From positions 1 to 35,665 of the forward strand of contig DWYL01000065.1 of the NCBI GenBank assembly GCA_019118685.1: a stretch of 35,665 nucleotides of DNA, written 5' to 3'. Positions 7,003-15,447 of this stretch are shown in pieces. The translations under genes and the position numbers were made by a program. The notes under the pieces are model-generated. The model was not told the origin of the DNA. It did not search any database and saw nothing but the letters and a program-made list of their open reading frames with translations. Source of the DNA: Candidatus Blautia merdipullorum. Its GTDB lineage: Bacteria > Bacillota > Clostridia > Lachnospirales > Lachnospiraceae. Every line of letters starts with the position of its first letter. Position 1 is the first letter of the stretch.

Positions 7003-7509
7003 CTATTCTTCCTCTGTCGGCCTGCGGTCAATTCCCATTGCCAGGTCGATAATGTTCAGAACTGAATAAATTGCGATCAGTACACCGGAAAGGGGGACCA
7101 CAATATATACCACACCCATTGGTATGCCTAAAGAAGCTGTAACCTGGGTCATGGAAAGCTGCATGATAGTATAGCCGCCCCATACCATAACACTGACAGA
7201 GAAAATCATGATCATCAGTTCAATGACGATCTCCAGGATTTTCTTCGGGACCCCTGTGAGCTTATCTGCGATAAATCCCATGCGCATATGATCTCTTTTT
7301 CCGAATACCAACGCAGAAGACAAAAGGGCCATCCAGGAAAAGCTGTAGGTCAGCAGCTCTTCGGAAACTGTACTTGGACTGTTAAAAAAGTAGCGTGTCA
7401 CAATCTGATATGTACCAACCACTACCATGGCTGCAAAAACAATGGCACAGGCAGAACTTAATACAACATCGATCACTTTTCTGATTTTTTCTAAAGCTTT
7501 CATAATCAT
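7003..7509 (-). CDS. dctQ: TRAP transporter small permease subunit (DctQ family)
   Basis: The 168-residue membrane protein has four predicted helices, the standard DctQ design. The family signature is visible as MVVVGTYQIVTRYFFNSPST followed by VSEELLTYSFSWMALLSSAL. DctQ is the scaffold partner of DctM in TRAP transporters. The ATG at 7507-7509 overlaps the dctP stop codon (ATGA), so translation is probably coupled; the GAGGAGG ribosome binding site is inside the end of dctP. A second ATG lies two codons downstream (7501-7503) and cannot be excluded as the real start. It is encoded between dctP and dctM in the uronate locus. Confidence 0.92.
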   Translation of the reverse strand: MIMKALEKIRKVIDVVLSSACAIVFAAMVVVGTYQIVTRYFFNSPSTVSEELLTYSFSWMALLSSALVFGKRDHMRMGFIADKLTGVPKKILEIVIELMIMIFSVSVMVWGGYTIMQLSMTQVTASLGIPMGVVYIVVPLSGVLIAIYSVLNIIDLAMGIDRRPTEEE

Positions 7510-8543
7510 TCCGCCTCCTCATCTGTATATTTTGCGTTGACTTCCTGGATATGATCATAGATGTCGCGGATATTTTCATTATCTTCCAGCATATCCTCCT
7601 GAACACCGGCAACCTGGTCTTTAAAAGCCTGGATATCTACATCTATAAATTCCACACCCATGTCTTCTTCCGCGATCCTTTTAGCTTCTTCTACCTGGCC
7701 GTCCCATTCCTCCAGCTCTACCTCTGTAGAAAGTCTGGCCGCTTCTTCAAATACTTCACGCTCTTCATCACTTAAGCTGTTCAGGAACTTCAGATTTCCG
7801 ATGAGCATGTCAGGGACCATCTGGTGTTTATTATAGGAAAAATATTTTGCCACCTCTCCGTGTTTATTGTTGGTCAGTGCCAGTTCGTTATTTTCAGCGC
7901 CGTCAATAACCCCCTGCTGTATAGCCGTGTAAACTTCGCCAAAGCTCATAGGAGAAGCGGCAGCGCCAAAGGCTTCCATCATCTGTACACTGGCAGGGCT
8001 CTGCTGCACACGGATTTTCAGGCCCTTCAGATCTTCCGGCGTATTAATAGGGGTCTTGGCATAAAAATTCCTGGTACCCGCATTATACCAGGTGAGCACA
8101 CGGAATCCTGCCTCATCCGTAGACTCGTAAATCTGATTCATATAGTCTGTATCGTTCATAACTTCATGATAAGCGTCCTCAGAGGTAAACAGATAGGGCA
8201 TACTGAAAATCTCATATACGTCTGCAAAGGTTTCCAGATTTGCAGTACCTGCCACAACAAAGTCGATAGCCCCTGTCTGGGTCAGCTCAATAGCTCTTTG
8301 AGCGGCGCCCAGGATTTCGTTGGGGAAAATCTGTACTTCGTACTTATCTCCCAGATTTTCCTCCACGTATTCCTTGAATTTCAAAAGTCCGATATGTTCC
8401 GGATGGGTTTCGGACTGTGCATGAGAGATACGAATGATCCTTTTTCCTCCGGTGACGGAAGAGCAGCCGCTCATACCAAGCATGGTAGTGACACCTATGG
8501 CGGCACATAAAGCTGCGGCTAAAATTCTTTTTAAACCTTTCAT
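7506..8543 (-). CDS. dctP: TRAP transporter solute-binding lipoprotein (DctP family)
   Basis: The 345-residue protein begins with a lipoprotein signal peptide: basic MKGLKR, a hydrophobic core, and a lipobox LGMSGC with C27 as the probable lipidated cysteine. The mature part has typical DctP segments: RISHAQSETHPEHIGLLKFK near the start, IFPNEILGAAQRAIELTQTG, and the specificity region LKGLKIRVQQSPASVQMMEA with its conserved arginine. YTAIQQGVIDGAENNEL follows. DctP captures the substrate outside the membrane and delivers it to DctQM. The gene starts 17 bases after the LacI-family regulator gene and overlaps dctQ, so all are probably one transcript. The ATG at 8541-8543 follows GGAAGG. Hexuronate specificity is inferred from the locus. 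Confidence 0.93.
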   Translation of the reverse strand: MKGLKRILAAALCAAIGVTTMLGMSGCSSVTGGKRIIRISHAQSETHPEHIGLLKFKEYVEENLGDKYEVQIFPNEILGAAQRAIELTQTGAIDFVVAGTANLETFADVYEIFSMPYLFTSEDAYHEVMNDTDYMNQIYESTDEAGFRVLTWYNAGTRNFYAKTPINTPEDLKGLKIRVQQSPASVQMMEAFGAAASPMSFGEVYTAIQQGVIDGAENNELALTNNKHGEVAKYFSYNKHQMVPDMLIGNLKFLNSLSDEEREVFEEAARLSTEVELEEWDGQVEEAKRIAEEDMGVEFIDVDIQAFKDQVAGVQEDMLEDNENIRDIYDHIQEVNAKYTDEEAE

Positions 8544-8560
8544 GATCTTTTCCTTCCATA

Positions 8561-9559
8561 TTAAAAATTTGTAGTATGACGCTTAACAAGACGGCAGGGA
8601 ACCACTTTTTTGTGTCTGACAGGACGTCCCTTGAGCAGGGCTATCATAGAATCTACCGCTGTTTTGCAAAGCATCTCACTCCGGCTGTCTATAGAAGACA
8701 GCTCCGGTTCACAGCAAACAGACAGTTCCGAATTATTAAAGCCTATAATGCTAATATCGCCGGGAACAGATAATTTCTTCTTCCTGGCATATTTTAAGGC
8801 TCCTATTGCTAATCCGTCATCTGTAGCTGCCACAGCATCAAACTCCAACTCCTCTTTTTCCAGAAGCATATCCCGGACTGTCAGAATTTTATTCTGAACA
8901 AAGATCTTCTGTTCTTCTGTTACAGAAAGACCATTATCTCTCAGGGCATCTTCATATCCGCGCATTTTTTCCATAGTACTGTAAGAATTGGAATCGTACA
9001 GAAAAAGAATACTTTTTTTCCCCGCTTCAGTAAGTGCAGAAACCGCATCATATACTGCCTGATAATTATCAGAAAGTACGCAATATACTCCCGGACAGCG
9101 GACGTAACCATTGATTAGAAAAACCGGTATGGTATCTGCGGCCTCCCTGACATAATCCACATCATTTCCTTTTCCGTTTCCGGCATAATGAGAGCCGACC
9201 AGAAAAAGAGCGTCGATCCGTTTCTGCAGTATTAAATGCACCGCAGCTGCTTTATCTTCATATTCGTAGCCGCTGCAATATAATATACAATCATATCCGT
9301 AACTCCGGAGCCTTTTTTCCAGATAGGCAACTGACCCGGCCATATAGTCGTCGGATACATCCGGACATACAATCCCTACTGTTTTCATGGAATTCAACCC
9401 CAGCCCTCTTGCAAACACATTCGGGGTATAATTATTTGCTTCCATGACCGCTCTGACTTTCATCTTTGTCTTCTCACTGACTTTCGGGCTGTCGTTCACT
9501 ACCCTTGAAACAGTTGCGATGGATACTCCTGACAATTCTGCAATATCATAAATGTTCAT
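8561..9559 (-). CDS. LacI-family transcriptional regulator of the hexuronate locus
   Basis: The 332-residue protein has the N-terminal LacI helix-turn-helix (MNIYDIAELSGVSIATVSRV, residues 1-20, then VNDSPKVSEKTKMKVRAVME) and a periplasmic-binding-protein-like effector domain from about residue 60 (TVGIVCPDVSDDYMAG). Near the C-terminus are FDAVAATDDGLAIGAL and DISIIGFNNSELS, both typical of the family. I chose the ATG at 9557-9559 because GGGAGGG precedes it and it gives the standard LacI N-terminus. A GTG at 9601 in the same frame would lie inside the palindromic operator. The gene heads the TRAP-uxaC arm and is divergent from uxaA. It probably binds the operator at 9591-9608 and responds to a uronate or pathway intermediate. 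That link is positional inference. Confidence 0.9.
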   Translation of the reverse strand: MNIYDIAELSGVSIATVSRVVNDSPKVSEKTKMKVRAVMEANNYTPNVFARGLGLNSMKTVGIVCPDVSDDYMAGSVAYLEKRLRSYGYDCILYCSGYEYEDKAAAVHLILQKRIDALFLVGSHYAGNGKGNDVDYVREAADTIPVFLINGYVRCPGVYCVLSDNYQAVYDAVSALTEAGKKSILFLYDSNSYSTMEKMRGYEDALRDNGLSVTEEQKIFVQNKILTVRDMLLEKEELEFDAVAATDDGLAIGALKYARKKKLSVPGDISIIGFNNSELSVCCEPELSSIDSRSEMLCKTAVDSMIALLKGRPVRHKKVVPCRLVKRHTTNF

Positions 9560-9590
9560 GTATTCTTTTCCCTCCCTTTGCTGTCCATTT

Positions 9591-9608
9591 AATGTAAGCA
9601 CTTACATT
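9591..9608. promoter_or_regulatory. LacI-type operator between the regulator and uxaA
   Basis: AATGTAAG-CA-CTTACATT is an 18-base inverted repeat with 8-bp arms and a CA centre. It resembles operators bound by LacI/CcpA-family repressors, with CA instead of CG in the middle. It sits 32 bases before the regulator's ATG and 38 before the uxaA ATG, so one bound dimer could control both arms. I could not place clear -35/-10 boxes for either arm. Confidence 0.75.
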
Positions 9609-9645
9609 TCTTTTATTTCCGTTATTTCAGGAGGAAAATAGAAAT

Positions 9646-11127
9646 ATGGAAAAATTCATCAAAATCCATCCAATGGATAATGTAGCAGTAGCTCTTATCC
9701 CTTTGCCGGCGAAAACCACCGTATCAATCAACGGACAGGAAATCCTTCTTTTAGAGGATATTCCCCAGGGACATAAATTTGCGCTTTCAGATCTTGGTTC
9801 CGGAGATCCGGTCATAAAGTACGGTCACCCTATCGGGCTCACAAAAGAGTCTGTCAGAACAGGATCCTGGATCCACGTTCACAACATGAAAACAGCTCTG
9901 GGAGATCTTCTTACTTATACTTATAACAGGCAGGCTAACCCCCTTTCTCCCACCGAAGGACGGTTCTTTCAAGGATATAAAAGAGAAGACGGACGGGCTG
10001 GCGTACGAAATGAAATCTGGATCATTCCCACAGTAGGCTGTGTTAACAACGTAGCACAAGCCATAGAAAAGAAGGCACAGTCTCTTGTAAAGGGAAATAT
10101 CGATGCTATAGCTGCCTTTCCCCACCCTTACGGCTGCTCGCAGATGGGGGATGACCAGGAAAACACCAGAAAAATCCTGACGGATTTGATCCGGCACCCC
10201 AATGCAGGAGGAGTTCTTGTCCTTGGACTTGGCTGTGAAAACAGCAATATAGAAGTTCTGAAAAGCTATATTGGACCTTATAATGACAAAAGAATAAAGT
10301 TTCTTTCCTGTCAGGATTCTGAAGATGAGATTTCTGAGGGACTGCGTCTGGTTGGTGAACTGGCTGACTATGTTTCTGTCTTAGAAAGGGAGCCTGTAAA
10401 TTGTGATCAGCTGATCATCGGCATGAAATGCGGAGGATCAGACGGTCTCTCCGGAATCACTGCCAATCCTGTGGTAGGCGGCTTTTCTGATCTTCTGATC
10501 TCTAAAGGCGGCACCACCATTCTTACAGAAGTTCCGGAAATGTTCGGAGCAGAGACTCTCCTCATGAACCGCTGTGAAGATCAAGAGCTTTTTGAAAAAA
10601 CTGTAACCCTTATCAATGATTTTAAAAATTACTTTAAGAGTCACAACCAGACGATCTATGAGAATCCCTCTCCCGGGAACAAAAAAGGAGGAATCTCTAC
10701 CCTGGAGGATAAATCCCTGGGATGCACCCAAAAGTCCGGCAGCGCTCCTGTACGGGGGGTTCTCTCCTATGGTGAGCAGGTTAAGGAAAAAGGTCTGAAT
10801 CTTTTGAGCGCCCCGGGAAACGATCTGGTGGCGTCTACTGCCCTGGCAGCTTCAGGGGCCCAGATCGTCTTGTTCACTACGGGAAGAGGCACACCATTTT
10901 CCTCCCCGGTACCCACCGTGAAAATATCCAGTAATTCCGCTCTGTTTCGCAAAAAGGAAAACTGGATTGATTTTAATTGTGGATCTATGGTAGATGGGAA
11001 AGCGCTATCTGAACTTTCCGAGGAACTGTTTGATTATGTAATGGCTGTTGCCTCTGGAGAAAAAGTAAAATCCGAAAAGGCCGGTTTCCACGATATGGCT
11101 ATTTTTAAACAGGGCGTAACCCTTTAA
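9646..11127 (+). CDS. uxaA: Altronate dehydratase (UxaA family)
   Basis: The 493-residue product has the two-part UxaA design: an N-terminal SAF-like domain (about 8-95, including DIPQGHKFAL and KYGHPIGL), then the UxaA catalytic region starting FQGYKREDGRAGVRNEIWII (about 108-127) and continuing to the C-terminus. The reaction is dehydration of D-altronate to 2-keto-3-deoxy-D-gluconate in the cytoplasm, an iron-dependent step. Galactarate dehydratases share this fold, but the adjacent uxaB and the isomerase across the locus favour altronate. The ATG at 9646 follows AGGAGG (9629-9634). The gene leads the plus-strand arm and is 51 bases upstream of uxaB. Expression is probably controlled by the LacI operator at 9591-9608. 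Confidence 0.92.
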   Translation: MEKFIKIHPMDNVAVALIPLPAKTTVSINGQEILLLEDIPQGHKFALSDLGSGDPVIKYGHPIGLTKESVRTGSWIHVHNMKTALGDLLTYTYNRQANPLSPTEGRFFQGYKREDGRAGVRNEIWIIPTVGCVNNVAQAIEKKAQSLVKGNIDAIAAFPHPYGCSQMGDDQENTRKILTDLIRHPNAGGVLVLGLGCENSNIEVLKSYIGPYNDKRIKFLSCQDSEDEISEGLRLVGELADYVSVLEREPVNCDQLIIGMKCGGSDGLSGITANPVVGGFSDLLISKGGTTILTEVPEMFGAETLLMNRCEDQELFEKTVTLINDFKNYFKSHNQTIYENPSPGNKKGGISTLEDKSLGCTQKSGSAPVRGVLSYGEQVKEKGLNLLSAPGNDLVASTALAASGAQIVLFTTGRGTPFSSPVPTVKISSNSALFRKKENWIDFNCGSMVDGKALSELSEELFDYVMAVASGEKVKSEKAGFHDMAIFKQGVTL

Positions 11128-11178
11128 CCAGAAACCTGTCCTCACAGTATCCATCTGAAAAATAAAAGGAGAATAACC

Positions 11179-12681
11179 ATGAAAAAATTATGTTACCAAA
11201 CCTTAAAGGACCAGGGATATGAAGGATATCTGCTGGAAAATGCACCGGAACGTATCCTTCAGTTCGGTGAAGGAAACTTTCTGCGGGCTTTTGTAGATTA
11301 TTTTATTGATATGATGAATGAAAAAGCCGGCTTCAACAGCAAAGTTGTACTGGTTCAGCCCATTGCCAATCACAGCGGTTTCAGTCTGGCTGATGTGATC
11401 AATGAGCAGGAAGGTCTCTACACTTTATATTTAAGAGGTTTTGAAAACGGCCGGAAAGTCAATGACAAAAGAATCATCTCCTGCGTCAGCCGCTGCCTGA
11501 ATGTACATAGTGACTATGAACAGGTAATGGCCTGCGCCGAGAATCCGGATCTGCGCTTTATTACCTGCAATACCACAGAGGCTGGCATCGCTTATGACCC
11601 TTCCTGCAAATTTACCGAAACCCCTCCGTCCAGCTATCCTGCAAAACTGACCCAGTTCTTGTACCGCCGCTATCAGACATTCGGCCAGGAAGCGGGAAAA
11701 GGCTTTATCATTCTGGCCTGCGAACTGATTGATGACAATGGAAAAGAGCTGGAAAAATGTGTTCTGAAATATGCAGCGCAATGGGAACTGGGAGAAGATT
11801 TTATTCACTGGATCGAAAAAGAAAATATCTTCTGCTCCACCCTTGTAGACCGGATCGTTACCGGCTATCCCCGGGCAGAAGCAGCAGCAATTAACGAAGC
11901 GAACGGATATGAGGACAATCTCATTGATACAGGAGAAATCTTTGGCTTCTGGGTCATCGAAGGGCCACAGTCCTTAAGAGAAGAGCTGCCCTTTGCCCAG
12001 GCCGGTCTTCCTGTTCTGATCACAGACAACCACAAACCTTATAAGCAGAGAAAAGTCCGCATCCTGAACGGAGCCCATACTTCCATGGTACTTGGAGCCT
12101 ATCTCGCTGGCCAGGATATTGTAAGAGACTGTATGCATGATGATATCATCTTAAACTTTATGAATAAAACCATCTATGACGAGATCATCCCCACTCTGTC
12201 TCTTTCCAAAGAAGACTGTATGGATTTTGCCGCTGCTGTTACTGAACGTTTTAAAAATCCATTCATCGACCATGCCCTCCTCTCTATTTCTTTAAATTCT
12301 ACTTCCAAATGGAGAGCCCGGGTTATGCCTTCCCTTGAAGGATATGTGGAAAAATTCCATAGACTGCCCCAATGCATCACTGCTTCCTTTGCCTTTTATA
12401 TCCAGTTCTATCATTTAGGCCGAGAATTAACAGATGCAGGGCTTGTGGCCGTACGTCCAAATGGGGACAGCTATGTCATTTCAGACGACCGCTCCGTTCT
12501 TGAATTTTACTATCAGCACAAAGACTGCAGCATCAAAAACCTGGTACATGCTGTCTGCACAAACACAGATTTCTGGGGGAAAGATCTCACCCTGATTCCT
12601 GGATTCGAGGAAAACGTGGTCAGCATCCTGGAGGATATTCAGGCGGGCGGTACTTACGAAGAAATGAAAAAATGCTTATAA
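11179..12681 (+). CDS. uxaB: Tagaturonate reductase (altronate oxidoreductase)
   Basis: The 500-residue protein belongs to the long-chain mannitol dehydrogenase family. The N-terminal nucleotide-binding loop is LQFGEGNFLRAF (27-38), followed by VDYFIDMMNEKAGF. Other family segments are ITCNTTEAGIAYD, VDRIVTGYPRAEA and the conserved C-terminal-domain lysine region KVRILNGAHTSMV. UxaB reduces D-tagaturonate to D-altronate with NADH, the step between UxaC and UxaA. Fructuronate reductase (UxuB) is a relative, but the length, the uxaA partner and the absence of uxuA support UxaB. The ATG at 11179 follows AAAAGGAGAA. No convincing terminator follows; the next gene starts 76 bases later with its own AT-rich leader. 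Confidence 0.93.
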   Translation: MKKLCYQTLKDQGYEGYLLENAPERILQFGEGNFLRAFVDYFIDMMNEKAGFNSKVVLVQPIANHSGFSLADVINEQEGLYTLYLRGFENGRKVNDKRIISCVSRCLNVHSDYEQVMACAENPDLRFITCNTTEAGIAYDPSCKFTETPPSSYPAKLTQFLYRRYQTFGQEAGKGFIILACELIDDNGKELEKCVLKYAAQWELGEDFIHWIEKENIFCSTLVDRIVTGYPRAEAAAINEANGYEDNLIDTGEIFGFWVIEGPQSLREELPFAQAGLPVLITDNHKPYKQRKVRILNGAHTSMVLGAYLAGQDIVRDCMHDDIILNFMNKTIYDEIIPTLSLSKEDCMDFAAAVTERFKNPFIDHALLSISLNSTSKWRARVMPSLEGYVEKFHRLPQCITASFAFYIQFYHLGRELTDAGLVAVRPNGDSYVISDDRSVLEFYYQHKDCSIKNLVHAVCTNTDFWGKDLTLIPGFEENVVSILEDIQAGGTYEEMKKCL

Positions 12682-12757
12682 ACCTTCCCGTCTTTTCTTC
12701 TGAAAAGAAAAATGCTAAAATAAAGCAAAAGAATCCGAGGAAAAGAGGTAGAAGACC

Positions 12758-13228
12758 ATGAAAGTACGTATGGCTCAGGAAAAAGACATAGAAAGGATCC
12801 ACTCTCTGCTGGCTCAGGTGGCTATGGTTCATCACAAAGGCAGGCCGGATTTATTCAAGCCGGGAAAAAGCAAGTATACCGATGAAGAATTAAAGGCTCT
12901 CTTAAAGGACAGCAGCCGTCCCATACTGGCAGCAGTAGATGAAAATGACTGTATGGAAGGATATGCTTTCTGCATTTTCCAGCAGTATAAAGATCACAAT
13001 ATCATGACAGACATTAAGACTCTGTATATCGATGATCTCTGCGTGGACGAGGCCATGCGGGGAAAACATATCGGAAAGCTGCTGTATAGCGCTGCTCTGG
13101 ACTTTGCCCGAGAGCATGGCTGCTACAATCTGACCCTGAATGTATGGAGCTGCAATGAAAGTGCTATGATGTTCTATGAATCCTGCGGTCTCAAGCCTCA
13201 GAAGGTAGGACTGGAAGTTATTCTTTAG
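12758..13228 (+). CDS. GNAT-family N-acetyltransferase
   Basis: The 156-residue protein covers a single GNAT domain. It opens with KVRMAQEKDIERIHSLLAQV, typical of the RimI-like start. The acetyl-CoA-binding motif A is visible as LYIDDLCVDEAMRGKHIGKL (about 88-107), with the R-G-K-x-I-G-K pyrophosphate loop. The late NLTLNVWSCNESAMMFYESC segment is the usual N-A-x-x-F-Y-E motif. It should transfer an acetyl group to an amine of an unknown small molecule or protein. Ribosome binding site AGAGGT precedes the ATG. TAAAAT near 12716 could be a -10, but no good -35 was found. It is separated from uxaB by 75 bases and followed by a strong terminator, so it may be monocistronic. Confidence 0.88.
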   Translation: MKVRMAQEKDIERIHSLLAQVAMVHHKGRPDLFKPGKSKYTDEELKALLKDSSRPILAAVDENDCMEGYAFCIFQQYKDHNIMTDIKTLYIDDLCVDEAMRGKHIGKLLYSAALDFAREHGCYNLTLNVWSCNESAMMFYESCGLKPQKVGLEVIL

Positions 13229-13251
13229 AATAGCCTCCAGTCTATAAAAGA

Positions 13252-13307
13252 AGGGCGGCAGGAAACAAACTCATGAATTTTTTCAGAGTTCTGTTTCCTG
13301 CCGCCCT
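13252..13307. terminator. Bidirectional terminator between the GNAT gene and fabH
   Basis: AGGGCGGCAGGAAACA (13252-13267) pairs with TGTTTCCTGCCGCCCT (13292-13307). The stem is extended by AACTC/GAGTT across a one-base bulge. The plus side is followed by GTTTTGTCTT and the minus side by TCTTTTATAG, so it serves both convergent genes. Confidence 0.9.
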
Positions 13308-13325
13308 GTTTTGTCTTCCTGGATT

Positions 13326-14288
13326 TTACCATTCCAGCAGAGAGGCTCCCCAGGTAAGGCCTGCGCCAAATCCTGAAAGAATGATCTTGTCTCCTTTGTT
13401 CAGCATACCTTCTTTATTCATCTCATCTAAAAGAATGGGAATACTGGCTGCAGAAGTATTTCCGTAAAAGTGAAGATTCATAGGGAACTTCTCTTCCGGC
13501 TCTTTCATTCTCCTAGCCACGCTGTCAATAATGCGGCTGTTTGCCTGATGAAGAACATAATATTTAATCTCTTCTTTTTGGACTCCTGTTTTTTTCAGAA
13601 GGGTCTCTATACATTCCGGTACTTTTTTTACCGCAAACTTAAATACCGGCTGTCCTTCCATATAAATATAATCTGTTTCCTGCTGCTTCGGAGACAAAAA
13701 GTTGCTGGTTTCTCTTGCTCTGCAGGTAAGCACGGGCCCCTGTTTTCCGTCAGAATACTGGACCATACCGATCATCCCTGTTTCTTCCGCCTGGATCACA
13801 GCGGCTCCTGCCCCGTCTCCGAAAAGTACACAGGTGCTTCTGTCTTCCCAATCGATCAGTTTAGACATAGTCTCTGCGCCGATAAGCAAAGCCTTTTTGT
13901 AAATACCTGCTTTCATATAAGCCTGGACCGTATTCAGGCCAAAAAGAAATCCGGAGCAGGCAGCGCTCAGATCAAAGGCCACAGCATTTACGGCTCCAAT
14001 AGCATTCTGAACACAGCAGGCTGTATTCGGGAAAAAATAATCCGGTGAACAAGTACCTACAAGAATCAGATCAAGTTCCAGCGGATCTACTCCCGCATCT
14101 TCCAGCGCTTTTTTTGCTGCAGAAACCGACATGGAAACTGTTGTTTCTTCCCCGGCAATCCTTCTTTCTTTTATCCCTGTACGGCTGGATATCCATTCAT
14201 CATTGGTCTCCACCACTTTGGACAGATCATCATTTGTTACCTTGCGGACAGGAAGTGCGCTGCCCGTCCCAATAATTCTAGCTGTCAT
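13326..14288 (-). CDS. fabH: 3-oxoacyl-ACP synthase III (FabH)
   Basis: The 320-residue protein is a full-length ketoacyl-ACP synthase III. The catalytic triad is visible: C111 in DLSAACSGFLFG, H247 in VLHQANSRI and N277 in FYGNTSAASIP. The nearby arginine-rich LHQANSRIIDSVARRMK matches the ACP-docking region. The family performs the first condensation of fatty-acid synthesis, acetyl-CoA or a branched starter with malonyl-ACP. In many Clostridia fabH heads the fab cluster; here it stands alone with its own promoter and operator-like palindrome, like fabV about 7 kb away. It could be the housekeeping enzyme or a second copy; the window cannot tell. The ATG at 14286-14288 is preceded by GAGGTAAAG. 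Confidence 0.93.
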   Translation of the reverse strand: MTARIIGTGSALPVRKVTNDDLSKVVETNDEWISSRTGIKERRIAGEETTVSMSVSAAKKALEDAGVDPLELDLILVGTCSPDYFFPNTACCVQNAIGAVNAVAFDLSAACSGFLFGLNTVQAYMKAGIYKKALLIGAETMSKLIDWEDRSTCVLFGDGAGAAVIQAEETGMIGMVQYSDGKQGPVLTCRARETSNFLSPKQQETDYIYMEGQPVFKFAVKKVPECIETLLKKTGVQKEEIKYYVLHQANSRIIDSVARRMKEPEEKFPMNLHFYGNTSAASIPILLDEMNKEGMLNKGDKIILSGFGAGLTWGASLLEW

Positions 14289-14375
14289 AGCTTTACCTCT
14301 ATATTTATTATTTTTTTAATGCTGGAGTTGCCTCCCCGATGCCTTTGACCTGACATCCTATTATTTTTTATCTCA

Positions 14376-14398
14376 AATATTTTGATATACAAAATATT
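14376..14398. promoter_or_regulatory. FabT-like operator in the fabH leader
   Basis: AATATTTTG-ATATA-CAAAATATT is a perfect 9-bp-arm inverted repeat. Its core, read on the gene strand, is TTTGTATATCAAA, one base off the TTTGA-N3-TCAAA form known for FabT (MarR-family) fatty-acid repressors. It sits just downstream of the predicted transcription start, where a repressor would block elongation. The link to FabT is inferred. Confidence 0.6.
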
Positions 14399-14407
14399 CT
14401 TTTTCTA

Positions 14408-14436
14408 AGTATACAAGACTTCCTTCTCTTTGTCAA
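14408..14436 (-). promoter_or_regulatory. Consensus promoter for fabH
   Basis: On the minus strand TTGACA (14431-14436) and TATACT (14408-14413) are spaced by 17 bases. The -35 overlaps the stop codon of the upstream membrane-protein gene (14433-14435). Predicted transcription starts near 14401, giving a leader of about 113 bases that includes the palindrome at 14381-14393. Confidence 0.85.
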
Positions 14437-15440
14437 TTATCCTGTCCGGAAATCTCTTCGTTGTATATTTTCTGGATCTCCCGGGAAAGTTCTCTGTTCA
14501 AATCATCCAGGTCAAGCCCTGTGCCGGGCTGTCCGGAATAGTTTTTAGAGGATTTTGGTCTTTCAAACTGCTTCTGACCTACAATATATTCCTGTGTTCT
14601 GTCCATATTCAGCTTTTTTCTTTCCTTTTCTCTGGCCTCATAGATTTCTTCCAGATCTTCGTCATCATAATCTTCTGCATCAAAATGATCCTTAACCGAT
14701 TTTTCTTTTTTAAGCTCCGCAGATTCCGGCCCTTTTTTAGAGTTTACCGGTCTCCTGTCCCCATTTATTTTTTGCTGGACTGTCTTTTTCACGACTTTTT
14801 TCCGGCGGCCAGGCAGGCCTCTTTTTCGCCCCACGGGGAGAGGAGCTGCGCTTCTTCTGTTCATATAAGGCAGAGCCTGGACAAACGCTCCAAAAGCGCC
14901 CAGCGCCAGACCCAGCAGCAGCTGTGCGGCTCCTGACTGGATCCCAGCCATGGAAAGAAGGAGTCCCATGCCTCCGATCCCTCCGCAAAAAGCAGTAATG
15001 GCGATCACCAGCTGTCTTTCAAATCCAAGTGCCAGGGTGCCGATAAAAACACCTACTACAAGGGCGATCAAATGCGACATTGCAGAGGGGTCTTCCAAAA
15101 ATGAAATGATCATGAAATATACAAACCCGGTGCACATTACAAAAACTCCCAGCTTGTAAAAAACCCAGGCCAAAAATCCCAGGATTAAAGCGCCTCCTGC
15201 TCCGGCTGCCAGCGCCAGCATCCAGTCGCTGGTATAAAAATAACCAGCTATGCCCCCGCAGGCTCCTCCTGCGAGAAATCCCAAAAGACACCCCCATACT
15301 TTCCGCAGGCGATAGCCCATAAAACAATTAAGAAGAGCAAAAACCGCTCCGCAAAAAGTAAAAACAATCATATATTCTTGAGGTATTTGTCCCCACAGGC
15401 TGTCTATCATTCCTCTAACCTGTTCTATCTGCATTGTCAT
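14433..15440 (-). CDS. Multi-pass membrane protein, DUF4203/TMEM198-like, with long charged cytoplasmic tail
   Basis: The 335-residue protein has about seven hydrophobic segments in its first 190 residues, rich in Gly and Ala (for example GCLLGFLAGGACGGIAGYFY and GGALILGFLAWVFYKLGVFV). This resembles the DUF4203 fold. From about 190 it becomes very basic (GRKRGLPGRRKKVVKKT), then acidic (AEDYDDEDLEEIYEARE, about 250-270), and ends in a polar region likely to be disordered. The function is unknown. The tail suggests a cytoplasmic interaction surface; that is speculation. The ATG at 15438-15440 starts seven bases after the DUF5662 stop, with AAAGGAA somewhat far upstream; a second ATG two codons on is possible. 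It is the last gene of a minus-strand run starting with the CLC transporter. Confidence 0.7.
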   Translation of the reverse strand: MTMQIEQVRGMIDSLWGQIPQEYMIVFTFCGAVFALLNCFMGYRLRKVWGCLLGFLAGGACGGIAGYFYTSDWMLALAAGAGGALILGFLAWVFYKLGVFVMCTGFVYFMIISFLEDPSAMSHLIALVVGVFIGTLALGFERQLVIAITAFCGGIGGMGLLLSMAGIQSGAAQLLLGLALGAFGAFVQALPYMNRRSAAPLPVGRKRGLPGRRKKVVKKTVQQKINGDRRPVNSKKGPESAELKKEKSVKDHFDAEDYDDEDLEEIYEAREKERKKLNMDRTQEYIVGQKQFERPKSSKNYSGQPGTGLDLDDLNRELSREIQKIYNEEISGQDN

Positions 15441-15447
15441 AACTTCT

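Noticed and set aside
9601-9645. Sigma-A promoter for uxaA in the operator region
   Set aside because: TTATTTC-type AT-rich words are present, but no convincing -35/-10 pair with 16-18 base spacing could be read.
12690-12712. TCTTTTC-TTCT-GAAAAGA hairpin after uxaB as a terminator
   Set aside because: The stem is AT-rich and only seven base pairs, and no T run follows on either strand.
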